A stretch of DNA of 64,000 bases, taken from Liolophura sinensis. Its lineage: Eukaryota > Mollusca > Polyplacophora > Chitonida > Chitonidae. The notes under the pieces were generated by a model. The model searched no databases. It saw only the letters and a list, made by a program, of their open reading frames with translations, and had not been told where the DNA came from. Made by a program: the position numbers and the translations under genes. The first letter of the stretch is position 1. Each line of letters opens with the position of its first letter. Shown one piece after another: positions 51,351 to 63,344 of this stretch. The stretch is from NCBI RefSeq assembly GCF_032854445.1, contig NC_088297.1, positions 15,945,127 through 16,009,126 on the forward strand, given 5' to 3'.

Positions 51351-54300
51351 AGAAATATATCATTTTAAAATAACGTAGTTCTGTGTAACAATTAATACAA
51401 ACATCATAACAAACACATGCAGTGAAGTGCGAAAAGTTTGTGATTTGGTTTTTACCTCGTGGTATTCATAGTTACTGTCTAAGCTCTGAATTAGCATTGT
51501 TGTACAACGTTATATAACCGGATTCTTAGATTAAAGCGTTCGAACTTAATTATACTTTGGCATCCTTTTGTATTATCCGCATTTTTGTTTGGAAAAAAAC
51601 GGCCAAAAACAGAACAGTTTTATTTCCTCTTTGGTCAAAGGTCAAACTTGGGCGCCGAAGGCGATGCCTTTGAAAACTGACTCAGGAGGGGCTCCTGCAA
51701 ATCCTTACAATATTGTGTTTGTTTAAGATGCCTGGTAAATTACCTCGTAGTAACTTGACTCTGTTTGTTTTTACGTCCGTAGTCGCTTGTACATGAGATA
51801 TATAGCCAAGGTGTGCAGTGAAGGAGAAAGCCTTAGATATGCGATATTATATAATAATGAATTGACGTTCCCGTTTAGGTTACCGTATTACGCCTGTTCT
51901 ATCACCACGCTTTCCGCTAGTACGAGTTAGGTCACCTATACACATTTTGCTGTCAAGCACTTAGTTTGTGCGAGTACCGCCATAGCCGCTTTGGATTATC
52001 GCTCAGTTAGCCCTAGTTAACGTGCATAAACGTAACGTTGATCTCTGTATTACCCAACATTCTGCGTTAATTTTGTTTGTTGTATCTAAAAATACAGAGG
52101 TCAAGCTTGTGATCTCGGTAAATCTTTTACAGTGTACGACCGGCTTCTTGGTCGAAATGCACAATTTACTTTTGATTTGGGTTTACTTCAATTTGCACGC
52201 AAAAGGTTAAGGTAAAAATTACATGTACCAGAACGCCCTTCAGCGGGAGCGGGTCTGTTTTTAGCCCTTTGTACACTAAATACACCACGATTAGTCCCCA
52301 TCCAAAGGATATATTATAGGATCACGGTAAAGAAACGGTGAAATTTTCGTGGATTGCGCAGTACCGTATGTTTGTCCAAGTAAAGTTTATATAAAGGTCT
52401 CCTTGATATTCGTCCAACACAGTGCATGAATCCAAGATACCTCCGATAGCAGGGAAGAAATATATTGTTTTTACCTTCCCCATGTATATATATTATACAA
52501 TTATAGCGTAATGTATGTGTAGGAACGGTTACCTGGGACAGTGCTCCCCATTCTTAATTTGCTTCCTAGGCCATTGTTACACGTTAGTACTTGCTTATGA
52601 ATACGATAGTGCTAGGATGGATACAGCATATATGTGTAAGAGTGCCGTATAAGAGAATACGGCTGTGTAATTTCTTTCAGCGTACATTGGTTAGTTATAC
52701 CCCCATTAAGACGCCATTGTTACATAGTACATGTACATGGTACCTGACTTACGTGAGCACCTGTTCTAAGCGGTCGCCTATTATTTCATCTCACTTCACT
52801 GGCCACACACAACAGGTTTGTCTGTGCATCTGTAAGATTTGGTAGTGCCGTATAGAGATATTATATGTACATATATCGTACCACGCTGTTCAGCTTCTTT
52901 CAGCAAATATGCGACAGTCAATACTCATTTAGATATGATTTGTCAAAGTTTGTAAATGGATGCAAGAAACCCGGAAAAACGATGCATAAAATCAGGTCTA
53001 GAGTTGATATTGTTTTGCGACGATACACTAATAATCAAGGCCTATATATCCATCGAACCAAAGACCTTTGATTATTTTTTATTACTGAAATGAAAAGCCA
53101 AGCAGTCAAAAGAGGAACGAAATTCCTTAATCTCTTGCTATTGTTTTCCGACGATTCACGTAATTTAAATGTCTATTGAACCAAAGACCTTCATTATTTT
53201 TTCATGATATCAATGCAAAGCCATACATATAACCTGTTTACATCCCATATTTTGTAAGATTTAATGCTGGAGATGCGCTGATCTGTACATATCCCTGAAG
53301 ATGTCCGACAGACGACACATTTGGTATGACGTCATTTGGAAGAGGTTTTTGTTTTATAAATTGGCGGTCAAAGCATTGCTGGTAGACCCTTTGGAGCGTT
53401 GCCAAGTCAATTTGCTGTTTCGTCTGAGCTGATGAATGAATCGTGTGTCCAATCAGATCGTGACCTGGGACATAAATTCGTTATTGTTACGTGTCTTTAA
53501 TAATAACAATTACCGCGCCAGATATACCGCAGAAGCCTTAATTGTTTTCAGTGCGTTGAGTATGTTACGCGAAGAAGTACAAAACGGTATAAACCAAACA
53601 GCAGGGCCTACGTTTAACTACAACTACAGCTGCGAATGATGAAGAAAGAATAATTAAAATAACAGTAATAAAAAGAATAATAATAGCTATATATAATAAA
53701 ACGAATCAATTATTCACAACAGATAATAACAATAATCGATCATAATCGATCATAATCTATCATATCCATAACAAATATGAGATTCGCCGTAAGTTGTTTT
53801 AAACAGAAAGACAATCAAGGGACCCTCGGCCGCCCAGTGAGGCTTGGAACTCTCCACAATCAATTCCTTCCTGATGAAATAAGAGAAAATTTGTTATAAA
53901 TGTAAATCAATTATGGTAAATAAGCTGGTATCAGTCTGCCCATCCTGTCTCTGAAGTTGACCCGTATCAGGGATGGTCTTCTCTCCCCAACCATTCAGTT
54001 TCGGGAAAATTAAAAAAAAAATGGGATATTGATCCGGAGACAGGCATGCCCATCATTATGCGGAGTAATCGATGGCTTCACTTTGACGGCTCGGCTCAAG
54101 TTTACGTTCTCCATACGCGCTCGCTCAAAGAAGTCCGTGATGCCAAAGGACCTAAGGAGGAAAGTGTAAAAAAAAGGTGGAATTTGATTTCAATGAATCT
54201 TACAATATGACATTAGCTCTTTTGAATGCTGTCGGATTACTTTTTTCTGTTCTGCTATATTGCAGTCAGGTTAGTCTGGAATAAAGTTTTACTGCAGGCA

Positions 54301-55785
54301 AAGAGAACTGTTTTCTTCTCGTGACAGGACTCGTCACTCATGGCGTGTAGATAACAAATTTTTTAAGTGTAATCAGACATCATCGCCACGTGACCAGCTA
54401 GATAATGACTTCTTGTAAAGTGGCAGTGCATTTATCATGTTTGTTGGCGTTCAATTAGAACTGTCTCACACAAGTGAAATTATACGTAAATATCATGTCG
54501 GGTTAATGCTGTTTTAGTTTTATCCGTTTGAAAGAAGACGGGCATTATTTGCAAGGAAACAACGCAGAAGATTTGCAGTTTGGTTTTTATGGTTATCTGT
54601 TCTTGGTTAATTATTGAAGCATCTAGTGCTGGATCTCGTATATTGCAGGAAAATATTTGGCTCGTACTTTTATGTATCTTTGGCTTTTGTATAATAATGA
54701 AGAACTTATTATTGTATTGACCTAAGATTTATGACGTCATCTTCTTTTCGAAAAACAAATGCAGATATCAACTTTCCCTCCTGTCGCTGTATAATATACG
54801 TCACTTTGAACTTGACTAAAGTTAATTCGCGATCAAATGCAAAAGCGGATTTCCAGTAATAAATATATGCTGGTGAGCAAAACAGTTTACAGCAGATGAT
54901 AACTTAGGGCCCGGTGGTTCAAAAGTGTATTATCTAATTCTAGTCTGAAGTCATGTTATATATTGAAGAATTTTGCTAAAGTGAGCAGCCAGTTCTGTTG
55001 TAAATAGGCCACCAGCGGCTGATTTAGTTATATTTAATATACTATTACAGCATCAGGTTTGGACGATGTATTAAACTGACCACTTGGCTTTAAGTTAAAT
55101 CTGGTATTAAGTCTTAAGGGCCACTTTTGAACCAGATTTTTTTCCAGATCTCTTCCTAGGTGCGACCGGAGATAAAGAAAGAGATAAAAAAAAGAGATAA
55201 AGGTTCATTGCCAGTGGCGTGTAGGAGTAGGATGTGCAATCATCCGTGACAGATGATCGATTAGGACGCCAATCAACGGAGAAATTTGGAATGAATGAAT
55301 GGTGATCCTGAACGCTACATGGACACTATTTCCGTCATTTTATGGCAAGTGAACAATTTTGAGGTTATAGAATTTAATGACGTAAATGCTTTGGTTTTTG
55401 TTCAGTAAAATTGGCTTACCATCATAAACGGACCAATTTAAAGGTAAACAGCCAACCAAAAATATGTACCACATTTCTTTTTTACATTTACATTGCCTTA
55501 ATAACAGTCCCTTATTTACTTTATGAAATGGGAAATACAAAACGAATCTCAGACTTTCTCATTTTAGCGACTTGAATGAGTAATACATCAGAGTGAAAAT
55601 AGCACAGAAATTAACAAAACACGTCATTTTGTTCAAAACATCGACTTATAAATCCCCAAATTATAACGTTCGATTATGATTGATATAGATAATATATAAA
55701 CATTACCTGAAATGTCTAGATTTTGTATTATGCTATGTTTTATTATAAGGCGTACTCAGTTTAAGGCTAACAATTCCTATTTGTC
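51351..55785. other. 4.4 kb without recognised genes or repeats
   Basis: Only short open frames on both strands, none with a domain, signal peptide or splice context I could defend. Short microsatellite-like stretches occur (AATAATAATA near 53655-53745). Confidence 0.45.
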
Positions 55786-55885
55786 CATTTATTTATTTTT
55801 TGGTGGTGTATTAACGCAGTAGTCAACAATCTTTTCACTCATACGGTGGCAGTCGGTTTCATATAGTGTAGAAAACTAGGCAGAT
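55786..55885 (-). mobile_element. SINE family 1, decayed tail
   Basis: TTATTTTTTGGTGGTGTATT, CTTTTCACTCATACGGTGGC and GAAAACTAGGCAG keep the order of the tail and body start. Confidence 0.6.
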
Positions 55886-56823
55886 CGGTAGTGGCAAGAA
55901 TCTGCCTTCACAACCTGTCAGATATGTGTACGATATGGCATGCAAAGTGTGTTGCCATAGGTGTATAGAAGGCAAGTAGCGAACTTCATGTAAGACCAAG
56001 CAAAATGCCGTACGAGCACCGTGAATAAAACTTTCAGAACTGTCAATCAAGAACGCGCAGTTGACCATAAGCAGTATAATGTTGTAAATAGGTCAACCAG
56101 CTGTCCCTCACCTTGGCTGCAAATGTTCAATCTTTCTGACTTCACAATTTCTTTCATCGGGATTGGGATGAAAAGTAACGTTGTCACGAGAAGGGTTGGT
56201 AAAACATCGGGTGCGTTGGATTCTACCCCGCTGTTAGTTGCGGGCGGTGTGCAAATATACATATTAAATCGAGATGGCCTTTTAAACAACATCGAGTGTG
56301 TCAGTCCACACACCGGCCGGCACATTTACCTCCTCGAGTAATACCATTTCATGCCGTTTATGTCTACAAATAAAAGAATTTCAGTTTGTTTACTTCGTGA
56401 GATTTCCTTCGTAATTTAGATAAAGGTAAACTGTCGGAATTTTGTTTCGGTGATGAAAGTGTTATTTCGCACAGTTTATAGATATCGCTTTTGTTTTTAC
56501 ATGTTTTATATTTTACACGCAGATATCGTGACGTGGGAAAAGAAACATTTGTTTCATGATGTTCCAATCTGAGCTAAGCGGTATGACGTCATAATAATGT
56601 ACAGTTAACTTTTACAGTTCGTCACGCAACAATACGACGCGGCGTCATGCATACACAGCTTTGACGTATATAGATTAACTGCTATTGCCTAAGCTTGAAG
56701 TTGACTTGTCTAAAATGCATGACTACTGTGAAGGAAGTAAAACAGAATGGCAGCATGAAATATGCAGTTTTTGTCCCATTTTCTTCATTTTTTTTGGGGG
56801 GGGGAATAGACTTTGACACCTTC
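55886..56823. other. Non-coding, no gene seen
   Basis: A plus frame at 56021-56341 and a minus frame over the same stretch have no recognisable features. Nothing else is seen. Confidence 0.4.
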
Positions 56824-56955
56824 GTCTTTTGTTGTGTAATCCGATACCGCTCAGCTTTGTTTCGTACGTCGTCTAATGCTTCGAATACTGCGCGTCCTCG
56901 GGATTGACTCGGTACGAAACAAGGTTCAGCGGTATCGCGTTAGACAACAAACACG
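56824..56955. repeat. 132-bp inverted-repeat hairpin
   Basis: Arms 56831-56867 and 56912-56948 pair over 37 bp with about six mismatches, including the perfect 10-mer CGATACCGCT and TTGTTTCGTAC. The fold extends a few bases further on both sides (TTTTGTTGT / ACAACAAAC). The loop is about 44 nt. Confidence 0.75.
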
Positions 56956-57335
56956 GCTACGGCGGTGTTAAATCCTTATTCTCTTGTGCATCGACCTTTC
57001 CTTCGCACTTTTAACCCGACCAGTCTGCCTGCTATCGAAAATTGTAAATGATATCATCCATGGTTGCTCAGGCAAGCGTATCGATTTCGGTGTCTCCGGT
57101 GGTATTGGAGTTTTCTGCTCAGGGAATTAGACAAGGGCTTGAACATTACATAAGGCCACCACCGAAGCGTGTGCGTGTCTTTTGATGCAAAATTCTACCG
57201 CATATTTCAATTTACAACATCCCCCTCCTCCCCCCTGCCATAAGAAGGTCGGCAACCAAGCTTTGTAAAAACACGATACAGTGCTTGTGAACCATCTCTT
57301 TGCTTTACCACCACAACTGCAGAAACAGCTCTTAC
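56956..57335. other. Non-coding, with a C-rich tract
   Basis: CCCCCTCCTCCCCCC at about 57221-57235 is the only remarkable element. Confidence 0.4.
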
Positions 57336-57445
57336 TACTATTTAAGCATTTACATGAACAGTTAGAATCAGGCGGCCGTATTTCACCGGTTACGTCTGAC
57401 CATTTGCCAACTATCACAATGTCGTCGATGCTCTGGTTTTAGTCT
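57336..57445 (-). repeat. Dispersed repeat family 3
   Basis: On the minus strand: AAAACCAGAGCATCGACGAC, TGATAGTTGGCAAATGGTCA, GACGTAACCGGTGAAATACG, TTCTAACTGTTCATGTAAAT and GCTTAAATAGTAG. The most complete copy. Confidence 0.8.
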
Positions 57446-58599
57446 CTGTGCAGCAAGTCCTTTATTATATTGTCATGCGGTTGAAAATTTACTTTAAAAC
57501 GTTCTGCATGCCGAAGTTTTGCCCCCAGGAGCAAGAGAATTGGGTTAAGTCTTTTAACCATTGAATCTTTTTCACAGATAATACTTCCTGTCGGGCTATC
57601 TATAGAAAGCTTAATCCTTAATAAAGATAATGCTATTAATGGGAAACTTACCAAAGATCTGTAGATATCACGAAAACACATTTTATACTTTCAAATTCGT
57701 TTTCATCGGGAGGCTGGCCGCTTTTTGATGAAATTTGTAATGAATGGGCATTCCAACTGAATAGTCAGCACATCGATCTGAACAAATATAACTATTACGT
57801 GTAGTATAAAATAATTTCTTTCTCTGAAAATATATTTTCTGTTGTCATGCCTCAACACTTTCACACTTCAAACATATATGTATAGCTCCGATAAGATGTT
57901 GAGAATTCTGTGTTTTGTAATCACCTTTAAAGGAAACAATAACGCAAGGATTTCGTATGTGTATTGGCAAAAAGTGAGAATATTTTTTGCTATTTGTCGA
58001 AATCGGAATCTTCATGTGGCCAGTAGTAAAAATAGCTACCAGGATTTGAAGTAACCAGTCTTGGTAAACAAGAGAGCAGTATACATAAGCCATGTCTCAG
58101 ATCATGTAATATTTTTGGTCAATGCCATCGGCTCCATTTTCAATCTTCCAGACGATACCTCGAGTCGTCTGTTTCCTGATCATAGCCTTTGGCACGAACC
58201 CATTTGATTTACGCGGAACATAAGAGAGCTCAGACCCATCGGGGATAACCCACCGGTACAATAGCTGAACCCACACGCAACTTTCCAAGACAGAGAACTT
58301 CAACAGCGTTTATCTAGCTTGCTACATTTGTTTGTTTGGTTTGTAAGGATACTGTTACACGAATATTGTCGATATAGATACATTTGTTACTATTGCTTAT
58401 TTTTCCTTTAAGCACATAAACACAAGCAGATTTGAGTCCTTTTTATTGTTTTAATGTCTTTGTATGTCAAATATGATGACACAACATTTTGATTAATTCT
58501 AGACCAGTGACGTGTAATAAATTGCTGTCAACATCATTGAATTTTTAAAACCTAATTCTTCTTAAGCCACCGTGCTTAGGAGCGTGTGAACTGCTTAAA
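57446..58599. other. Non-coding, no gene seen
   Basis: AT-rich sequence with short frames only. Confidence 0.4.
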
Positions 58600-58737
58600 G
58601 TGAAGCATTTTCATGAACAGTTAGAATGAAACCCTAACTAAGGTAAGCCCACAAGAGACCGTATTTCATGGGCCACATGTGACCATTTTACAACTAACAC
58701 ACGGTCGCCGTTGCTCTGCTTTTACTCTCGGTGCTGT
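58600..58737 (-). repeat. Dispersed repeat family 3, diverged
   Basis: On the minus strand: GCACCGAGAGTAAAAGCAGA, TTGTAAAATGGTCACATGTG, ATGAAATACGGTCTC and TTCTAACTGTTCATGAAAAT, with an extra 25 bp between the last two blocks. Confidence 0.65.
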
Positions 58738-60317
58738 ACGTCTTGCATGCACATATGTCGACGTATATGTATGTCTATCGCCTTACATCATTTTTCTTCT
58801 GAAATTCTCCTTTAGCTTTCACCAGACGTCTCAATTTATCATTGGCTGTGTTTCGAACGAGCACTTTCCTCCTCTTCTATTTTCGACTTTGTCGGCGTCT
58901 ATGTTTAGTTCGCTAAGTGACGCTTAATTTGTGATCTCTCAACTTGTTCTGTATCGATTAGTATCGGCATTTGCTTCTGTCACGAAAATCCGGAAAGCGC
59001 TTGGAGAGAAGCCCGCGGTGGAACGACAAATACATTTATATATATGGATAGGATATGCAAACTTTGTCCTGGTCGTCCAATATTTTGTTTGTCCAATTCT
59101 TATAACTTGCCATTTATTTATATGTTATTGTCCTGAAAACGCCAAAATTATCTAGGCAGTTTCGTATTGATAAGATCTGTCAAATTCTGGAATTAAGGAG
59201 TCAGTATAAAATGAGATTTATCCCGATTTTGACAAGATCGAAATCATTTTGAGATTGAATCCCTGCAATATTTAAGGAAACCAATTTTCTTTTTTTGTCA
59301 TCTTTTCATTTTTTTTAAAATTAAACAATGCACCCATCTATATCTGATTTCAGCAATGTTCGTAACAATAAAAAATAAAGAGTATAGAAATCATTTATAT
59401 TTATGTCCCCAAAAAACTCTGAGCCTAAAAGTAAGACCACAACCAAATAGTATAGGTCCTATTTCGCATATGTGTATGTGCTATTCATGGTTTAGGAAGC
59501 CATTACTTTTACACAAGAAATCAGCCACAATAGTACATTATTGATCACACGTAGCTGGACTATATTTGCCACTCCGGCCATTCGTCTAACACCATTTAGG
59601 AACGCATTTCTCTTAGACTTAAAATCAAACCACGGCCACAGTACATATACTGGCCCCATTTCGCTTCACTGTATTTGTCACTCCTGCCATTCGTCTAGAA
59701 CCGTTTAGGAACCCGTTTTTCTTACACAACACATCTTTAAACCAACCGAGCAGCTTCTATGGTTGGGCCACTTCTAGCAATCTCACTGATCTAATCGGTG
59801 GCTGTTAGTTCACGAGAAGCTGATCGATTAATAAAAGCCGAAAGCCGGACGTCTGCGAGACTACGCACTTCTGCGCTAACCACCTCAGCTGGAAAAGCTC
59901 CCCCCGTTCAGAGATCGGTCATCAGGACTCCGGTCTCAGACTTGATATGAATTAAAGATCAGGGATATCCCCACAAGACGTCGTAACTGTGAATTTCCGC
60001 TGTGTTTGGCGAAGAGAGAGAACGAAAAAGGGATATCGCACCGAGTATAATTTGTTTCCACAAATAATCTTGATAGAGGTAAAGCTGTAGAGGTTCCGCT
60101 CTATCAAACAGTTAGCGGACTCTCCAAGCGTGTCTAGTTTGGTTGATTCGTCAAGGGACGTAGGGAGAAATGAGTGAGAGGAATTGTTTGAATTTTGATA
60201 TGTATTAAATATCACAAATTATGTTTGCCATTCTGCTCATGTGAGATGTGAGCACTGGATATTGAATGACTGGCTTCTTATCAAGGTCATATTTAGCATG
60301 ACATGACATTGAGAATG
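58738..60317. other. Non-coding, no gene seen
   Basis: A diverged duplication near 59560-59600 and 59670-59710 (GCCACTCCGGCCATTCGTCT / GTCACTCCTGCCATTCGTCT). No gene. Confidence 0.4.
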
Positions 60318-60662
60318 AATTCTTATAGAGGTGAAACTCCTCGTTTTGAGAATGCCATCTTATACAATGTTAGTTATATTCGTTGCTCACAGAATACTGT
60401 GAAGGTAAAACTCCTGGTTTTGAGAATGCCATCTTATACAATGTTAGTTATATTCATTGCTCACAGAATACTGTGAAGGTAAAACTCCTGGTTTTTTGAA
60501 TGCCATCTTATACAATGTTAGATATATTTGTTGATTACAGAATACTGTGAAGGTGAAAAACTCATGGTTTTGGGAATGCCATCTTAAACAATGTTAGTTA
60601 TATGTGTTGATCACAGAATACTGTGAAGGTGAATCTCATGGTATTTGAGAGTGCCGTCTTTA
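60318..60662. repeat. 74-76-bp minisatellite, nearly 5 copies
   Basis: AATGCCATCTTATACAATG begins at 60351, 60425, 60499 and (as AATGCCATCTTAAACAATG) 60575, with CACAGAATACTGTGAAGGT in each unit. The motif CACAGAATACTGTG is itself a near-palindrome. Confidence 0.95.
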
Positions 60663-61660
60663 ATCATATTTTTGTAGCGAAAAAAATGATCAAGTTTGGA
60701 TATAAACATGTGAATATTCAAAATCACGAAAAATATGAACTTTGTTAATATGAATTTGGAATAGTTCACAATGATTCAACGCTTGTACTTTTTAGTAATT
60801 TTCTTGTGATTTTCTGCAAATTGTTTACTTAAAAGAGTGCAATGCAAGGTCATGACCTGGAGCTGATTGTATTCGGTCATATTATAACTACCTTTCTGAT
60901 AGGAGTGAGATAAAAACTTTATTTTGCTCCATGCTTCCTTGCTTTCTCTTCGATAAAACCGACATACATTATCTTTGAAGACTTACAATGTTGACTTGAC
61001 TGCGCATGTGCCACAAAGCTTACGTCTCCATGACAACCGGATCTCGCACATCTGCGAAAACCTAAACAGACATGGTATGGGAGGGCACGTGTGTTAGATG
61101 AATTCCCAGTTCTCTCAGCAGTCATTCTTCGTGGACTTGAGTAATAGGCGTGGAATTCCGTTCAATTTAGGCAAAGCATAAGGTACGTCTTTGGTACGCG
61201 TGTGTGTAGCTTAAGCGTAGATCGTAACAAGATGATACAGGCCGGGCTTACAAGTAGTGGGAGGTTTGCCGGAAATCGATATAGAGGATTATTAATTTCC
61301 CACAGAGAGGAAAGGTACGAGCAGGCACATCTGGAAATGTACGGGAGAAGATCGGATCGACAGTAGAAAACCTCTTGAGTCTCAAGGAGACTTCTCGGTC
61401 GGTGTTTAGAGAAACCTTCTGTTGTTGATTGAAAATGAATCCCTAACCTCTACGATGCCATATACAGAGTAACATACGGTAGTTACAGTTGCCCGATATT
61501 TTGCAGAGCGCATGGACAGCAGTAGCAAAGTACGTATGTGCATTTAATCAAAATGAAGTAGTACAGGTCCACCTGATATAATTTTTTTTTAAATTTTTGT
61601 TTCTACTTTTTTCCTCCCTACTTTCCCGTTTTTCTCTCTTTTTTTGTTTGCTGTCCAGGT
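60663..61660. other. Non-coding, no gene seen
   Basis: Nothing recognised; a T-rich tract precedes the next array (61580-61645). Confidence 0.4.
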
Positions 61661-62060
61661 TTGAACAACTGTAATTTTCCGACACATTTACATATCTCTT
61701 GCAATACAGTTTTCAACGAATGTCCAGGTTTCAAAGATTGGAATTTTCCGACCCACTTCCATATTCCTCACTTTGCATGTTTTAACAAACTGGAGTTTTC
61801 TGACCCACTTACATATTGCTCACTTTGCATGTTTAAACAAGTGGAATTTTCCGACCCACTTCCATATGCCTCACTTTACATGTTTCAACAACTGGAATTT
61901 TCCGACCTACTTCCATATTGCTCACTTCACATGTTTCAACAACTGGAATTTTCCGACCCACTTCCATATGCCTCACTTTACATGTTTCAACAACTGGAAT
62001 TTTCCGACCTACTTCCATATTGCTCTCTTAGCCCGTTACAATAACTGGAATTTTGGACAC
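61661..62060. repeat. 51-bp minisatellite, about 8 copies, alternating subtypes
   Basis: Unit CAACTGGAATTTTCCGACC then CACTTCCATATGCCTCACTT and TACATGTTT. Units ending in TATTGCTC and TATGCCTC alternate in the last part, giving a 102-bp higher-order unit. The unit length is a multiple of three, so frames stay open on both strands; these are not genes. Confidence 0.95.
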
Positions 62061-62944
62061 ACAATTCCATACTCCTCAAAGTGGGACTCCACTTCCACAT
62101 ACATTCTTCACAGTGCAAGTTTCGTGATACGTATTTTTAATAGTTCCATTCTTCTCACGGTTCATTCTTCAGTGACTGCAATTAGCTATTTTCAGTCTCA
62201 CAGTGGGGTGGACGTCTACATTATTTGCTTTTGCTACTGTTTGTGTTTCCTTTCTGGCTTGGGACGTAGAATGGAATTTACGATTACTTGAGTCGTTTCA
62301 CAGTCGCGGACATGAATCCCAATACTGCCATATTATCTTGATATTGAATTCTAATACCTTCCACAATATGATATACACTGACTGTGCTGCGCATGTGCGT
62401 CAGTGACGACGGTTTACCAAAGACTGTGACAGTCTAATAACCTTCCCAAGAGTTTCCATGGGATAAGTGTTCGTGTTTTTCGTCCGATATGCTGGTTTTA
62501 TGTACTAATCGGTCCCTTGACGAAACGGAGATTCCTATTATTCATAGTTTTATATTTGACGCCTGGGCATTCCAGTATTGTGGCCAAGAATTCGGTGTTT
62601 TCAGGACTTGATGCCTTTTGCAATGTGTCCGCCCGCCTGGAAGCAGAGTCCAGGCCTGAAATAGAATGTATAGGAAGTCTGACAGGAGAAAAGGAGAATG
62701 GCTATCTGACTGTGGGCAATATTTTGTCCCCTTATAAGACGTTTAACACAGTTTATTAAATAATATATTTGTTTTTTATACTTTTTACTTCTCACTATGA
62801 CAGTCCATAATATCAAACTTTTGTTCCAATACTAAATGTATTAATTAAATGACATGGCGCAAACCGTCCCTCAGAAAGGAGCCATCGTTATTCCATTAAC
62901 ACTGTTGTTGTTCTGATAGTCGTCAGCTTTTTTTTTTTCACAAG
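62061..62944. other. Non-coding, no gene seen
   Basis: Short open frames only; AT-rich toward 62950. Confidence 0.4.
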
Positions 62945-63252
62945 GGTAGAGCGTCCGCTTCTGGAGCGGTAGATCCAGGATCAATACCTGGTCGAGCCAC
63001 ACCTAAGGCCTTAAAAAAGAGGAAGTTGTAACTTCCTCGCTTGGCGTTCAGCATGAAGGTGATAGTGCAACGACTGGTTGACCCGTATCGGTATAATGGC
63101 TCGGCCGGGGCGGATTACTTGCCTTTGGTAAGTCGTCTCAGTGAAGCAGCACAGAATTAAAGAGCATTACATACACCATAAAGATTCCTTCGTCGTCATA
63201 TGACTGCAAAATTGTTGAGTAAGACGTTAAACCCCAAGCACTCACTCACTCG
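62945..63252 (+). mobile_element. SINE family 2, variant A, full length
   Basis: Head AGGGTAGAGCGTCCGCTTCT, a B-box-like GGATCAATACCTGGTCGAGC, then GAGGAAGTTGTAACTTCCTC, CAACGACTGGTTGACCCGTA, TTCGTCGTCATATGACTGC, ACGTTAAACCCCAAGCACTC and (ACTC)n. Head and tail are both present, which defines the family. Confidence 0.9.
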
Positions 63253-63344
63253 TTTTCACAAGGCGTCAGATGGATAGCATTAAAACTGCAATAGTCATCA
63301 TCCAGAACACGTCACGCGGCAAATACCTCATGTTAGGATGTAAT

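Noticed and set aside
57127-57417. 96-codon minus-strand Cys-rich open frame
   Set aside because: Its start lies in dispersed repeat family 3 and the rest has no cysteine spacing typical of a known domain.
61661-62291. 127- and 172-codon overlapping open frames
   Set aside because: They translate the 51-bp tandem array, which stays open because 51 is divisible by three.
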